DNA of 37,351 nucleotides from contig WRBL01000018.1 in NCBI GenBank assembly GCA_009784565.1, positions 1 through 37,351 of the forward strand, read 5' to 3'. The notes below the pieces were generated by a model. That model was not told where the DNA came from. It ran no database searches and saw nothing but the letters and a program-made list of their open reading frames with translations. The DNA comes from Streptosporangiales bacterium. Lineage in GTDB: Bacteria > Actinomycetota > Actinomycetes > Streptosporangiales > Streptosporangiaceae. Positions 14,956-22,496 of the stretch are shown here, in pieces. How positions within the stretch are numbered: position 1 is the stretch's first letter; every line of letters begins with the position of its first letter. A program made the position numbers and the translations under genes.

Positions 14956-16109
14956 GACGCTTCTTCCTTGTCGGTACGGGCCGGGGAAATCGGGGCGTCC
15001 GCGCTGGGGCGGACGACGACGTGCGGGGACTCCGGGCCGGTGCCCGCCGCGAGCCGGGACAGCATGTCGCCGGTCTCCTCGAGCGGCACCTCGATCGTGG
15101 GCACCCGCTCCAGGCGGGAGGAGCCGTCGGCGAGCGAGTTGATCGCCCGCGCGATGGCCTCGGGGGCGCGGCCGCGCACGGCGGAGACGGTCAGGTTGCG
15201 CCTGGTCATCGCGGCCGTGTCGAACGGGACGCGGGCGGGATTCTTCGGCGTGGTGAGGATCAGGCGGCCGCCGTGGCCGAGCAGTTCTGCGGCCGGGCCG
15301 AGGACGCCGCCGTCCGCGCCGGTGGTGTCGACGACGAGATCGGCGGGCTCCCCCGCGAGGGCGCCACCGATCTGCTTGTTGCTGTTATCTTTCTCGCCGG
15401 CGCTGTCGCCGCCTCCGGCGATGACGGTCGCGGCTCCGAGCGCGGCGGCGTAGCCCAGGCGGGCCGCGTCGCGCGCGAGGCCGGTGACGACGACCCGGGC
15501 GGCACCCTGCGCGAGAGCCGCGGCGGCGACGGCCAGCCCGTGATAGCCGGGACCGAGCACCACGACGTTCTCCCCGTCACGCATCCGCCCGGCGCCGGTC
15601 GTCCAGTCGATCGCGTTGGCGTAGGGAAGCACCCAGGCCGCGAGGTCCTCGGGCAGTTCGGGGGGAAGCCGGTGGAGCACGGCGTTCGGCGGCAGGAACG
15701 TGAACTGGGAGTTCCCGCCGTGCAGGGAGGGCAGCTCGGCCGCCGGGACGGTGCCGATCCGGCGGCCGCCGCCCCACAGGTCGGTGTCCGGGCACAGCCG
15801 GTACCGGCCCCTCGCGCACTCCCGGCAGTTCCCGCAGGGAAGGTATTCCTCCAGCGCTACCCGGTCGCCGGGCTGGACACCCCAGCGGGCGGCTGCTTCC
15901 TCGCCCACCTCGGCGATCCGGCCGACGACGTGGTGGCCGAGCACGGTGGGCGCGGGCAGGCCGCGAGCGTACAGGGACACGTCCGTGCCGCAGATCCCCG
16001 AGGCGGTGACCCGGAGCCACCCCGTGTCCGGTCCGGCGGGCGGGACACCAAACTCCCGTACCTCGCTCACCGAACCCGGCAGGGCGACACTCGCCCGCGC
16101 GACATCCAT
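14949..16109 (-). CDS. Zinc-dependent alcohol dehydrogenase (MDR family)
   Basis: Dehydrogenase of 386 residues. It has the catalytic-zinc segment GICGTDVSLY, then GHHVVGRIAEVGEEA, where the usual Glu after the zinc-binding His is replaced by His. The structural-zinc loop CGNCRECARGRYRLC is intact, and GPGYHGLAVAAAALAQGA is the cofactor-binding turn. It is the first gene of the Rieske operon, preceded by a strong promoter and two IclR-type operator candidates. It probably oxidises an alcohol made or exposed by the oxygenase, or prepares its substrate. The start is ATG 16109 with AGGAA upstream. Confidence 0.9.
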   Translation of the reverse strand: MDVARASVALPGSVSEVREFGVPPAGPDTGWLRVTASGICGTDVSLYARGLPAPTVLGHHVVGRIAEVGEEAAARWGVQPGDRVALEEYLPCGNCRECARGRYRLCPDTDLWGGGRRIGTVPAAELPSLHGGNSQFTFLPPNAVLHRLPPELPEDLAAWVLPYANAIDWTTGAGRMRDGENVVVLGPGYHGLAVAAAALAQGAARVVVTGLARDAARLGYAAALGAATVIAGGGDSAGEKDNSNKQIGGALAGEPADLVVDTTGADGGVLGPAAELLGHGGRLILTTPKNPARVPFDTAAMTRRNLTVSAVRGRAPEAIARAINSLADGSSRLERVPTIEVPLEETGDMLSRLAAGTGPESPHVVVRPSADAPISPARTDKEEASC

Positions 16110-16116
16110 GCAATTC

Positions 16117-16154
16117 CTATCGTTCTGTGATATCTAAATATCATTGAATGATGC
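16117..16154. promoter_or_regulatory. Two candidate IclR operator sites upstream of the alcohol dehydrogenase
   Basis: Two 17-bp sites with the pattern ATATC-N7-GATAT lie with centres 21 bp (two helical turns) apart. Site 1, 16117-16133, reads ATATCACAGAACGATAG on the minus strand. Site 2, 16138-16154, reads ATATCATTGAATGATGC on the plus strand. Between them TGATAT (16128-16133) and ATATCA (16138-16143) form a perfect inverted repeat. Both sites lie at and just after the expected transcription start of the dehydrogenase operon. A related site lies upstream of the MFS gene (17058-17074). Confidence 0.6.
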
Positions 16155-16158
16155 CGAT

Positions 16159-16187
16159 ACAGTAGATCCGGCCGGGAAGGCCGTCAA
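16159..16187 (-). promoter_or_regulatory. Sigma-70-type promoter of the Rieske operon
   Basis: On the minus strand TTGACG (16182-16187) and TACTGT (16159-16164) are separated by exactly 17 bases. The expected start point is near 16152, about 43 bases upstream of the dehydrogenase ATG and inside operator site 2, which suggests repression by promoter occlusion. Confidence 0.7.
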
Positions 16188-16219
16188 GAGCAACTTCACG
16201 GGAAAGGCGGTCACGGACG

Positions 16220-16969
16220 GTGGCGAAAGCAGGTGCCGATAGCGGGCGCAGGGCCCTGGAGATGCTGTTCGCGTTCACCGAGCAGCGGCCGGTCGCCTCG
16301 GTGCGCGAGCTCGCCGCGGCTCTCGATATCCCGGTGCCGTCGGTGCACCGGTACGTGGCGCTGCTGCGCGACATGGGCCTCATCGAGGAAGGAGCCCGCG
16401 GCCAGTACCACCTGACGATGCGGGTGTCGGCCCTGAACCGCGCGGCCCGGGTCGCCACGCCCCTGGTCAGCATCGCCGACCCGTACATGCGCGAGCTGTC
16501 GGGAGAGATCGAGGAGACGGTGATGCTGGTCCGCCTCGTGCAGGGACTGCCCGTCTGCATGCACCGCGTCGAGACACCCCGGCGCATCAGGCTGTCGTTC
16601 GAGATCGGGCAGCATCTTCCGCCGCTGCGCGGCGCGAGCGCCCGGCTGCTGCTCGGCGGCCTCGCTCCCGCCGAGCGCCAGCGGTACCTGGACCGCGCAC
16701 TGGAGAGCGGAGCCCGCCCTCCCGAGGTCGGCACCGAAGGGTTCCTCGACCTGGTAGAGCAGGACGTGCGGCGGGGCTGGGCGATCAGCAACCAGGAAAT
16801 CGACGAGGGAGTCTGGGCCGCCAGCGCCGCGATCACCGAGGGCAGCGAGATCGTCGCCACCCTGTCCGTGCCCTGCCCCGCGTTCCGGATGAGCGAGGAG
16901 CGCGGCAAGATCGTCATCGAGCAGGCCATGACCACCGCCGGCCGGATCTCCGCGGCCCTGGGCGGCTGA
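16220..16969 (+). CDS. IclR-family transcriptional regulator
   Basis: Regulator of 249 residues with an N-terminal winged helix (SVRELAAALDIPVPSVHRYV, about residues 27-46, then GQYHLTMRV) and a C-terminal IclR effector domain (ETVMLVRLVQGLPVCMHRVE; ISNQEIDEGVWAASAAITEG). It is divergent from the alcohol dehydrogenase and followed by an MFS transporter, the usual layout for an IclR protein controlling catabolism and uptake of an aromatic compound. The start is GTG 16220; no better start with a strong ribosome site is visible. The operator-like sites on both sides of it are the candidate targets. Confidence 0.92.
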   Translation: MAKAGADSGRRALEMLFAFTEQRPVASVRELAAALDIPVPSVHRYVALLRDMGLIEEGARGQYHLTMRVSALNRAARVATPLVSIADPYMRELSGEIEETVMLVRLVQGLPVCMHRVETPRRIRLSFEIGQHLPPLRGASARLLLGGLAPAERQRYLDRALESGARPPEVGTEGFLDLVEQDVRRGWAISNQEIDEGVWAASAAITEGSEIVATLSVPCPAFRMSEERGKIVIEQAMTTAGRISAALGG

Positions 16970-17002
16970 CCCTCTGAGAGATTTCTGTTGCCTGCCGGGC
17001 TA

Positions 17003-17031
17003 TTGACACCCGTCCATGCCCGCTCTAACTT
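17003..17031 (+). promoter_or_regulatory. Sigma-70-type promoter of the MFS gene
   Basis: TTGACA (17003-17008) and TAACTT (17026-17031) are separated by 17 bases. The expected transcription start is near 17038, leaving a leader of about 75 bases before the ATG at 17114. The leader contains the palindromic operator candidate. Confidence 0.7.
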
Positions 17032-17048
17032 TGCCGGAATCATCAGAA

Positions 17049-17083
17049 GAGATCTACATATCACTGTGCGATATAACGATCTC
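17049..17083. promoter_or_regulatory. 35-bp interrupted palindrome, candidate IclR operator
   Basis: The arms are GAGATCTACATATC (17049-17062) and GATATAACGATCTC (17070-17083), with 11 of 14 positions pairing around a 7-base centre. The core ATATC-ACTGTGC-GATAT (17058-17074) matches the reverse complement of site 1 upstream of the alcohol dehydrogenase in 13 of 17 positions. It occupies roughly +12 to +46 relative to the predicted start point, a classical repressor position; in RNA it could also fold as a hairpin. Confidence 0.6.
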
Positions 17084-17113
17084 CGGCTGGATCTCAGCGA
17101 AGAGAGCAGGACC

Positions 17114-18379
17114 ATGAACCTCCCACCCGGCAAGCCGCGCAGAAACGTCCTCCCCGCCCTGATCACCTTGTTCGCCGGCGGTGTCTTCCTCGGGCTCGAC
17201 CAGGGGGCTCTCGGAATCGTGCTCCCGACCCTGAAGACCGCGTTCCACTTCGGCGACACCGGAGCGGCCTGGGCCGGCGGCATCCAGAGCGTGCCCGAAG
17301 GACTCATCGGCTTCTTCGTCGCGGGCGCCATCTCGGACCGGATCGGCAACCGCAAGCCCGTCCTGCTCTGGAGCCTGGCCGCGTTCGCGATGATGACCTG
17401 GCTCACCGCCATCGCCAACGGACTGCCCGCGCTGCTCGCGGCGCGTGCGCTGATGGGCGTGTTCGCCGGCGGCTGGATCTCGATGATGTTCTCGATGGCG
17501 ACCGAACTGCCCGCTCCCCGGTGGCGCGCGACCTCCGTCGGCTTCATCACCGCCTCGATCCCGGTCGGCCTCGGCCTGATCGCGCCGCAGGTCCTGCCGC
17601 AGATAGCCATCTCCGACGGATGGCGATGGATGTACGTCATCATCGGCGCGCCCACAATCCTCGTGGCACTGGCGGGCATCGTCACCATCCCTCGCGGCAT
17701 CGCCAGCCAGGTCGACCCGCTGGAGCAGGCACGCTCGTCCGCCCTGTCGATCGGGGAGGCCTTCCGGCACCGGAACGTGGTCCTGTCGGTCTTCCTGTCG
17801 GGCCTGCTCTACTGCACGATCACCCTGTTCGCGGTCTTCGGCATCGAGTACTTCGCCGCCCAGGGATTCAGCATCCCCCAGGCCGGCGGGTTCCTGTCCG
17901 CCTGGGGGATCGGCGGCGCGATCGGCTCGCTGATCATCCCCCGGGTGAGCGACTGGACCGGGCGGCGCCTGGCCACCATCGTGGGCAGCGCCCTGGGCGC
18001 CCTGTCGGTGCTGGGATTCGTCGAGGCCTCCCACGGCAGTGCCCTGCAGGTGGCGTCGCTGGTCGGCATCGGGTTCTTCGTGCAGGGCACCCTGGCCATC
18101 GTGATCATGCTGGTGCCCGGCGAGACCGTCGAGGACCGGCTGCGGGGCAAGGCGATCGGGCTCGCCGACGTCGGCACCACGACCCTGGGCGGCGGGGTCT
18201 TCGCCATCAGCCTCGGGTCGATCGGTGCCGCCTTCGGCCTGCACACCACCTTCATGCTCGGCGTCGCCTGCTGCGCACTGACCGCCGTGCTCGGCTTCGC
18301 GCTCCGCGAGACCGCGCCCCGCGCGCTGCGGACCGCGACCGTCACGCCCGAGCCAGCGGAAGCGGTGAGCGGAAGCTAG
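17114..18379 (+). CDS. MFS transporter (aromatic acid or organic acid symporter-like)
   Basis: Major-facilitator transporter of 421 residues with about twelve hydrophobic membrane segments. The loop between helices 2 and 3 carries the MFS signature DRIGNRKPVLL, and an early acidic residue in GLDQGALGIVLP is typical of substrate:proton symporters. I chose the ATG at 17114 (MNLPPGKPRRNVLPAL). The frame is open back to 16988, but that part contains the promoter and operator and has no MFS character. It is probably the importer for the compound degraded by the adjacent Rieske operon, controlled by the same IclR protein. Confidence 0.9.
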   Translation: MNLPPGKPRRNVLPALITLFAGGVFLGLDQGALGIVLPTLKTAFHFGDTGAAWAGGIQSVPEGLIGFFVAGAISDRIGNRKPVLLWSLAAFAMMTWLTAIANGLPALLAARALMGVFAGGWISMMFSMATELPAPRWRATSVGFITASIPVGLGLIAPQVLPQIAISDGWRWMYVIIGAPTILVALAGIVTIPRGIASQVDPLEQARSSALSIGEAFRHRNVVLSVFLSGLLYCTITLFAVFGIEYFAAQGFSIPQAGGFLSAWGIGGAIGSLIIPRVSDWTGRRLATIVGSALGALSVLGFVEASHGSALQVASLVGIGFFVQGTLAIVIMLVPGETVEDRLRGKAIGLADVGTTTLGGGVFAISLGSIGAAFGLHTTFMLGVACCALTAVLGFALRETAPRALRTATVTPEPAEAVSGS

Positions 18380-18426
18380 TCCAGCGTCCGGAGTGGGCCG
18401 ACCGGGATCCGTCCTGGCCGGCCCGG

Positions 18427-18444
18427 CGCCCGCGAACCCGGGCG
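18427..18444. terminator. Possible bidirectional terminator hairpin
   Basis: CGCCCG (18427-18432) and CGGGCG (18439-18444) form a 6-bp stem with a 6-base loop in the 68-base gap between the convergent MFS and thiolase genes. There is no T tract, so the call rests on position and on the stem alone. Confidence 0.35.
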
Positions 18445-18447
18445 GTG

Positions 18448-19644
18448 TTAGGCGGCCTTTTCCAGGACGTGGATGCCGCAGGCGGAGCCGAGGCCGATGA
18501 CGTGGGCCAGGCCGGCCCGGGCGCCCTCGATCTGGCGGGGGCCCGCCTCGCCGCGCAGGTGCTGGGCGACTTCCCAGATGTTGGCGATGCCGGTCGCGGC
18601 GATCGGGTGGCCCTTGGACTGCAGGCCCCCGGACACGTTCACCGGCAGCCGGCCGTCCCGCCACGGGGCACCGGAGGAGAAGAAGTCGGCCGCGCCGCCC
18701 TCCTCGCACAGGCCCAGGTTGTCGTAGTGCACGAGCTCGGCGGTGGCGAAGCAGTCGTGCAGCTCGACCAGGTCCAGGTCGTCGGGGCCCAGGCCCGCCT
18801 GCTCGTAGGCGGTCTTCGCGGCCTGCCGGGTCAGGGTGTTCACGTCGGGGAGGACCTGGCACGCCTCCTGCCACGGGTCGGTGGTCAGGACCGAGGCACT
18901 GATCTTGACCGCCCGCTTCTGCTGCTCCAGCGACAGCGTGCGCAGCTTGCTCTCGCTCACTACGACCGCGGCGGCGCCGCCGTCGCAGTTGGCCGAGCAC
19001 ATCGGCCGGGTGTTGGGGTAGGCGATCATGACGTCGTTCATGATCTGCTCCAGCGACATCTTCTTCTGGTACGCCGCCTTCGGGTTCAGCGTGGAGTGCG
19101 CGTGGTTCTTCTCGCTGATCCGCGCGAACAGCTCGAAGTCCGCCCCGCCGTACCTGTGCCCGTACTCCATCCCGATCTGCGCGAACACCCCCGGCATCGT
19201 CTCGGTCCCGATCCGGCCGTCCAGGCCGGTGACCGCCCCGTACCGGCCCTCCGGCGTCCACGTGTCGCTCGTGTCCTTGCTGGCGTTCCCGGTCAGCAGC
19301 CCGGCGCCGGACAGTTTCTCCACGCCGACCGCCAGGCCCATGTCGGTCTCGCCGGCCTTGACCGCCATGACCGCGACCCGCAGCGCCGTCGCGCCGGTCG
19401 CGCACGCGTTGGTGACGTTGTAGACACCGATGCCGGTCTGCCCGACCTGCTTCTGCAACTGCTGGCCGAACCCGGCGCCGCCGAACAGGTTCCCGGCGCC
19501 GATGACCCCGATGTCCTTCATCGTCACGCCGGCGTCCTTGAGGGCGCCGAACACCGCCTCGGTGCCCAGGTCAAGGGTGTCCTTGTCCTTGTGCTTGCCG
19601 AAGTTCGTCATGTGAATGCCGAGGATCCACACGTTCTCCGCCAT
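18448..19644 (-). CDS. SCP-x-type thiolase (acetyl-CoA acetyltransferase family)
   Basis: Thiolase-superfamily protein of 398 residues. The nucleophilic cysteine is Cys81 in TNACATGATAL. Other signatures are CSANCDGGAAAVV, ELHDCFATAELVHY, SGGLQSKGHPIAATG with the catalytic His, and the C-terminal GSACGIHVL with the second Cys. This is the lipid-transfer-protein/SCP-x thiolase branch, which is usually paired with a DUF35 OB-fold protein, exactly as here (19667-20071). The pair often cleaves branched or steroid-like beta-ketoacyl-CoAs or catalyses retro-aldol steps. It could serve the acyl-CoA operon earlier in the window, though it is transcribed separately. Confidence 0.93.
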   Translation of the reverse strand: MAENVWILGIHMTNFGKHKDKDTLDLGTEAVFGALKDAGVTMKDIGVIGAGNLFGGAGFGQQLQKQVGQTGIGVYNVTNACATGATALRVAVMAVKAGETDMGLAVGVEKLSGAGLLTGNASKDTSDTWTPEGRYGAVTGLDGRIGTETMPGVFAQIGMEYGHRYGGADFELFARISEKNHAHSTLNPKAAYQKKMSLEQIMNDVMIAYPNTRPMCSANCDGGAAAVVVSESKLRTLSLEQQKRAVKISASVLTTDPWQEACQVLPDVNTLTRQAAKTAYEQAGLGPDDLDLVELHDCFATAELVHYDNLGLCEEGGAADFFSSGAPWRDGRLPVNVSGGLQSKGHPIAATGIANIWEVAQHLRGEAGPRQIEGARAGLAHVIGLGSACGIHVLEKAA

Positions 19645-19666
19645 GATGCTTCTCTCCTCGCTCGCG

Positions 19667-20071
19667 CTACGCGGCCGGCTCGAAGCCGTAGCCCACAGCC
19701 TCGGTCCCGGCCGAGTCGGTGCCGACCGGGACGGTGGTCAGGCGGACCTTCATGCCGAGGGTCACGTGCCCGGGGTCGGGTTCGACGTTGACGATGTTGC
19801 CCCGCACGCTGGTGCCGTCGCAGTCCACGACCCCGGCCACGAACGGGACCGGCACGCCCTTGGCCGCGAACGACACGATGGTGAACGTCCGCAGGGTCCC
19901 GGTCCGGGAGACCTTCACATCGAGGAAGTCCTGGCCGCTGCAGCCCGCGCAGGCGCTGCGGCGGTCGAAGTACCGGGCCCCGCAGCCGGCGCACTCGTGC
20001 GCGACCAGGTAGGGGTCCTCGTCTTCGGCATCACCCAGGACGAGATAATCAACCAGGGGTACGCGGTCCAC
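19667..20071 (-). CDS. Zn-ribbon/OB-fold protein (DUF35 family), thiolase partner
   Basis: Small protein of 134 residues with an N-terminal rubredoxin-like zinc ribbon (C-A-G-C then 10 residues then C-A-G-C) and a C-terminal OB fold (TFTIVSFAAKGVPVPFVAGVV; GMKVRLTTVPV). DUF35 proteins bind acyl-CoA and form complexes with SCP-x-like thiolases or MaoC-like hydratases. I chose the GTG at 20071, because GAGGAG lies 4-5 bases upstream and the translation from there matches the family; the open frame continues far upstream but overlaps the phosphatase gene. It precedes the thiolase by 22 bases. Confidence 0.9.
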   Translation of the reverse strand: MDRVPLVDYLVLGDAEDEDPYLVAHECAGCGARYFDRRSACAGCSGQDFLDVKVSRTGTLRTFTIVSFAAKGVPVPFVAGVVDCDGTSVRGNIVNVEPDPGHVTLGMKVRLTTVPVGTDSAGTEAVGYGFEPAA

Positions 20072-20112
20072 GTCGCTCCTCAGCCCATTGGCACGGTGAT
20101 CTAGGCACGATG

Positions 20113-21018
20113 CTACAGAGCGCCCGCGACGCGGTCGAGCCTGCCGCCGCCCGGTGCACCGCCTGCCGGCCCGGGCCGCTGACCGGTGCGTCCGGGCGCC
20201 GGTAAGCGGCTGGCGCTGAGCACGTCGCGGTGGATCTCCTGCCAGGAGGCTTCGTCGGGGGCGCACAGGAGGCCGCCGGCCATGCGGGCCGGGTCGTAGC
20301 CGGTGCCGTCGAAGTGGGCGCTGTAGCCGCCCGCTTCGCGGTGCAGGAGCCAGCCGGGGACGTGGTCCCATGGCATCAGCCGCTGGTAGCAGAGCGCGTG
20401 GACCTCGCCGGACGCGGCCAGCCGGTACTCGTGCCCGCCGCAGCGGAACCACGGATGCCGGGCGAGCTTCCGCAGGTTCGCCTCGATCGCCCGGCTGTAG
20501 GGATCGTCGCCGATCCGGCGGCTCATGACGGCCTCCATGTCCGCCACGGGGACCGGGTCCGCGACGCGGAGCCGGCGGGCCTGCTCCCCCGGACGCCGCA
20601 GCCACGCCCCTGATCCCTCTTCCGCCACAGCGGACGTCCGGGTCACCGGGTCGTGGATCAGCCCCGCGACGATGCGGCCGCGGCGCAGAACCCCGGCCAT
20701 GACCGCGAACAGCGGCAGCCCGGCGGCGTAGTTCTTCGTGCCGTCGACCGGGTCGATGACCACGACCTCGTCCGCGCCCAGGCGCGCCCGGATGTCGTCC
20801 TCGGTCCCGGCGGTCTCCTCGCCGACGATGACCGCGTCCGGCCACCGGGCCAGGATCAGTTCCGTGATCGCCTTCTCCGCCTCCCGGTCCGCGACCGTGA
20901 CGAGGTCGTAGGCGGATGTCTTCTCCATGATCTCCGCGGCCGACAGCCGCCCGAACCGGGGCAGCACTTCCCGGGCCGCTACCGACGTAAGGATCTCATC
21001 AAGAACGTCTATATCCAT
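20113..21018 (-). CDS. Inositol monophosphatase-family phosphatase
   Basis: Mg-dependent, Li-sensitive-type phosphatase fold of 301 residues. The metal site is seen as GEETAG (near residue 70), DPVDGTKNYAAGLP and the C-terminal MPWDHVPGWLLHREAGG. Family members act on inositol phosphate, fructose-1,6-bisphosphate or 3'-phosphoadenosine-5'-phosphate; the sequence does not distinguish them. About 20 residues at the C-terminus are rich in Gly, Ala and Pro. It is divergent from hen1 by 62 bases and is followed by the DUF35-thiolase pair after 41 bases, so it may share their transcript. A GATAAT (21025-21030) lies 6 bases before the ATG, so a leaderless mRNA is possible. Confidence 0.9.
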   Translation of the reverse strand: MDIDVLDEILTSVAAREVLPRFGRLSAAEIMEKTSAYDLVTVADREAEKAITELILARWPDAVIVGEETAGTEDDIRARLGADEVVVIDPVDGTKNYAAGLPLFAVMAGVLRRGRIVAGLIHDPVTRTSAVAEEGSGAWLRRPGEQARRLRVADPVPVADMEAVMSRRIGDDPYSRAIEANLRKLARHPWFRCGGHEYRLAASGEVHALCYQRLMPWDHVPGWLLHREAGGYSAHFDGTGYDPARMAGGLLCAPDEASWQEIHRDVLSASRLPAPGRTGQRPGPAGGAPGGGRLDRVAGAL

Positions 21019-21022
21019 GCCC

Positions 21023-21034
21023 CGATTATCCCGG
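21023..21034. repeat. 12-bp direct repeat, left copy flanking hen1-pnkp
   Basis: CGATTATCCCGG occurs here, between the phosphatase and hen1, and again at 25016-25027, 26 bases after pnkp. On the minus strand this copy includes the GATAAT that may be the -10 element of the phosphatase gene. Confidence 0.6.
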
Positions 21035-21080
21035 TACCGCGTTCAGGAAAATGCGTTGACCTGTACGGCAGACTGTTTTC

Positions 21081-22496
21081 GTGCTGATGACCGTTTCGAC
21101 GACCCATGTCCCGGCGACCGACTTGGGCTTTCTGCTGCATAAGCACCCCGGAAGGGTGCAGGAATTCCAGCAGTCGTTCGGGACGGCGACGGTGTTCTAC
21201 CCGGAAGCGAGCGAGCAGCGCTGCACGGCCGCGCTCCTGCTCGACGTCGACGCGCTCCGGCTGGCCCGGGCCCGGGGCAAGGACTCGCCGGACTTCAGCC
21301 TCGGCCAGTACGTCAATGACCGGTCCTACGCGGCTTCGTCGCTGCTCGGGGTGGCGATGGCCGACGTGTTCCGGACCGCGAGGGCGGGCCGCTGCGCCGC
21401 CCGGCCGGAACTGGCGGACACCAGGATTCCGCTGGAGATCGGCATTCCGGTACTGCCGTGCCGGGGCGGGGCGGAGGTCGCGCACCGGGTGTTCGGGCCG
21501 CTGGGCTGGACGGTCAGCGCGGAGCCCATCCCGCTGGACGAGCAGTTTCCCGGGTGGGGCGACTCCCGGTACGTCGGCTTGACGATCACCGGGACCATGC
21601 GGCTGGCCGACGCGCTCAGCCAGCTGTACGTGCTGCTGCCCGTGCTGGATGAGTCCAAGCACTACTGGCAGGGGCCGGACGAGGTCGACAAGCTGCTGCG
21701 CTCCGGCGAAGGCTGGCTCGCCGAGCACCCGGACCGGAACCTGATCACCCGCCGTTACCTGGGCCGCCGGGGCGGCCTGACCCGGGTGGCCCTGGCCCGC
21801 CTGGCGGAGACGGACGACGTCTCCGCCGACACGCTCGAGCCCGCGGACAACGAGGAGGCCCGGCAACCGGAAGACCGGCGGGTCCCGCTGAACGTCCAGC
21901 GCCACGAGGCCGTGGCCGCCGCGCTCGCGAACCTGGGCGCCCGGACCGTCGTCGACCTGGGCTGCGGCTCCGGGCAGCTGCTGGACCGCCTGGTCAAGAC
22001 ACCAGGGTTCACGAAGGTCGCGGGCTGCGATGTCTCGGCGCGGTCCCTGCAGCACGCGGCCCGGCGCCTGCGCCTGGACCGGCTGAGCGAGCGCCAGGCC
22101 GGGCGCGTCGAGGTGTTCCAGAGCGCGCTCACGTACGAAGACGACCGCCTGAAAGGATTCGACGCCGCCGTGCTGATGGAGGTCATCGAGCACGTCGACC
22201 CGCCCCGGCTCGGCGCCCTGGAACGCGTGGTCTTCGGCACCGCGCACCCGGGTTCCGTCGTCGTGACGACTCCGAACCGGGAGTACAACGCGCTGTACGA
22301 GGGGCTGCACGGAATGCGGCACTCCGACCACCGGTTCGAGTGGGACCGGGCGCAGTTCACGGCGTGGGCGGACCGCGTCGCGGCGGCCTACGGCTACGCC
22401 GTCACCATGCACGGCATCGGGGAGGAAGACGACACCCGCGGCACCCCGACCCAGATGGCGGTTTTCACCAGCGAGGGGGACTCTTCCAGTGAATGA
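21081..22496 (+). CDS. hen1: Hen1: 3'-terminal RNA ribose 2'-O-methyltransferase
   Basis: Component of the bacterial Pnkp/Hen1 RNA-repair system, 471 residues. The N-terminal half (TTHVPATDLGFLLHKHPGRV) is the part that activates the Pnkp ligase. The C-terminal half is a methyltransferase with the SAM loop VVDLGCGSGQLLDRL and the metal-binding MEVIEHVD and RHSDHRFEW. It 2'-O-methylates the broken RNA 3' end before sealing, so the repaired RNA resists recutting by the same ribotoxin. The start is GTG 21081 (V-L-M), preferred over ATG 21087 because known Hen1 proteins begin similarly. A stop codon in frame at 21057 excludes a longer protein. No Shine-Dalgarno is visible. It overlaps pnkp by 8 bases. 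Confidence 0.95.
   Translation: MLMTVSTTHVPATDLGFLLHKHPGRVQEFQQSFGTATVFYPEASEQRCTAALLLDVDALRLARARGKDSPDFSLGQYVNDRSYAASSLLGVAMADVFRTARAGRCAARPELADTRIPLEIGIPVLPCRGGAEVAHRVFGPLGWTVSAEPIPLDEQFPGWGDSRYVGLTITGTMRLADALSQLYVLLPVLDESKHYWQGPDEVDKLLRSGEGWLAEHPDRNLITRRYLGRRGGLTRVALARLAETDDVSADTLEPADNEEARQPEDRRVPLNVQRHEAVAAALANLGARTVVDLGCGSGQLLDRLVKTPGFTKVAGCDVSARSLQHAARRLRLDRLSERQAGRVEVFQSALTYEDDRLKGFDAAVLMEVIEHVDPPRLGALERVVFGTAHPGSVVVTTPNREYNALYEGLHGMRHSDHRFEWDRAQFTAWADRVAAAYGYAVTMHGIGEEDDTRGTPTQMAVFTSEGDSSSE

Noticed and set aside
17054-19791. Long open frames of 783 (leftward) and 756 (rightward) codons over the MFS and thiolase genes
   Set aside because: Both cover recognised genes in other frames and have low-complexity composition; they are shadow frames.
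20072-20845. N-terminal extension of the DUF35 frame to 20845
   Set aside because: It overlaps the phosphatase gene and has no family similarity; GTG 20071 has a good ribosome-binding site.
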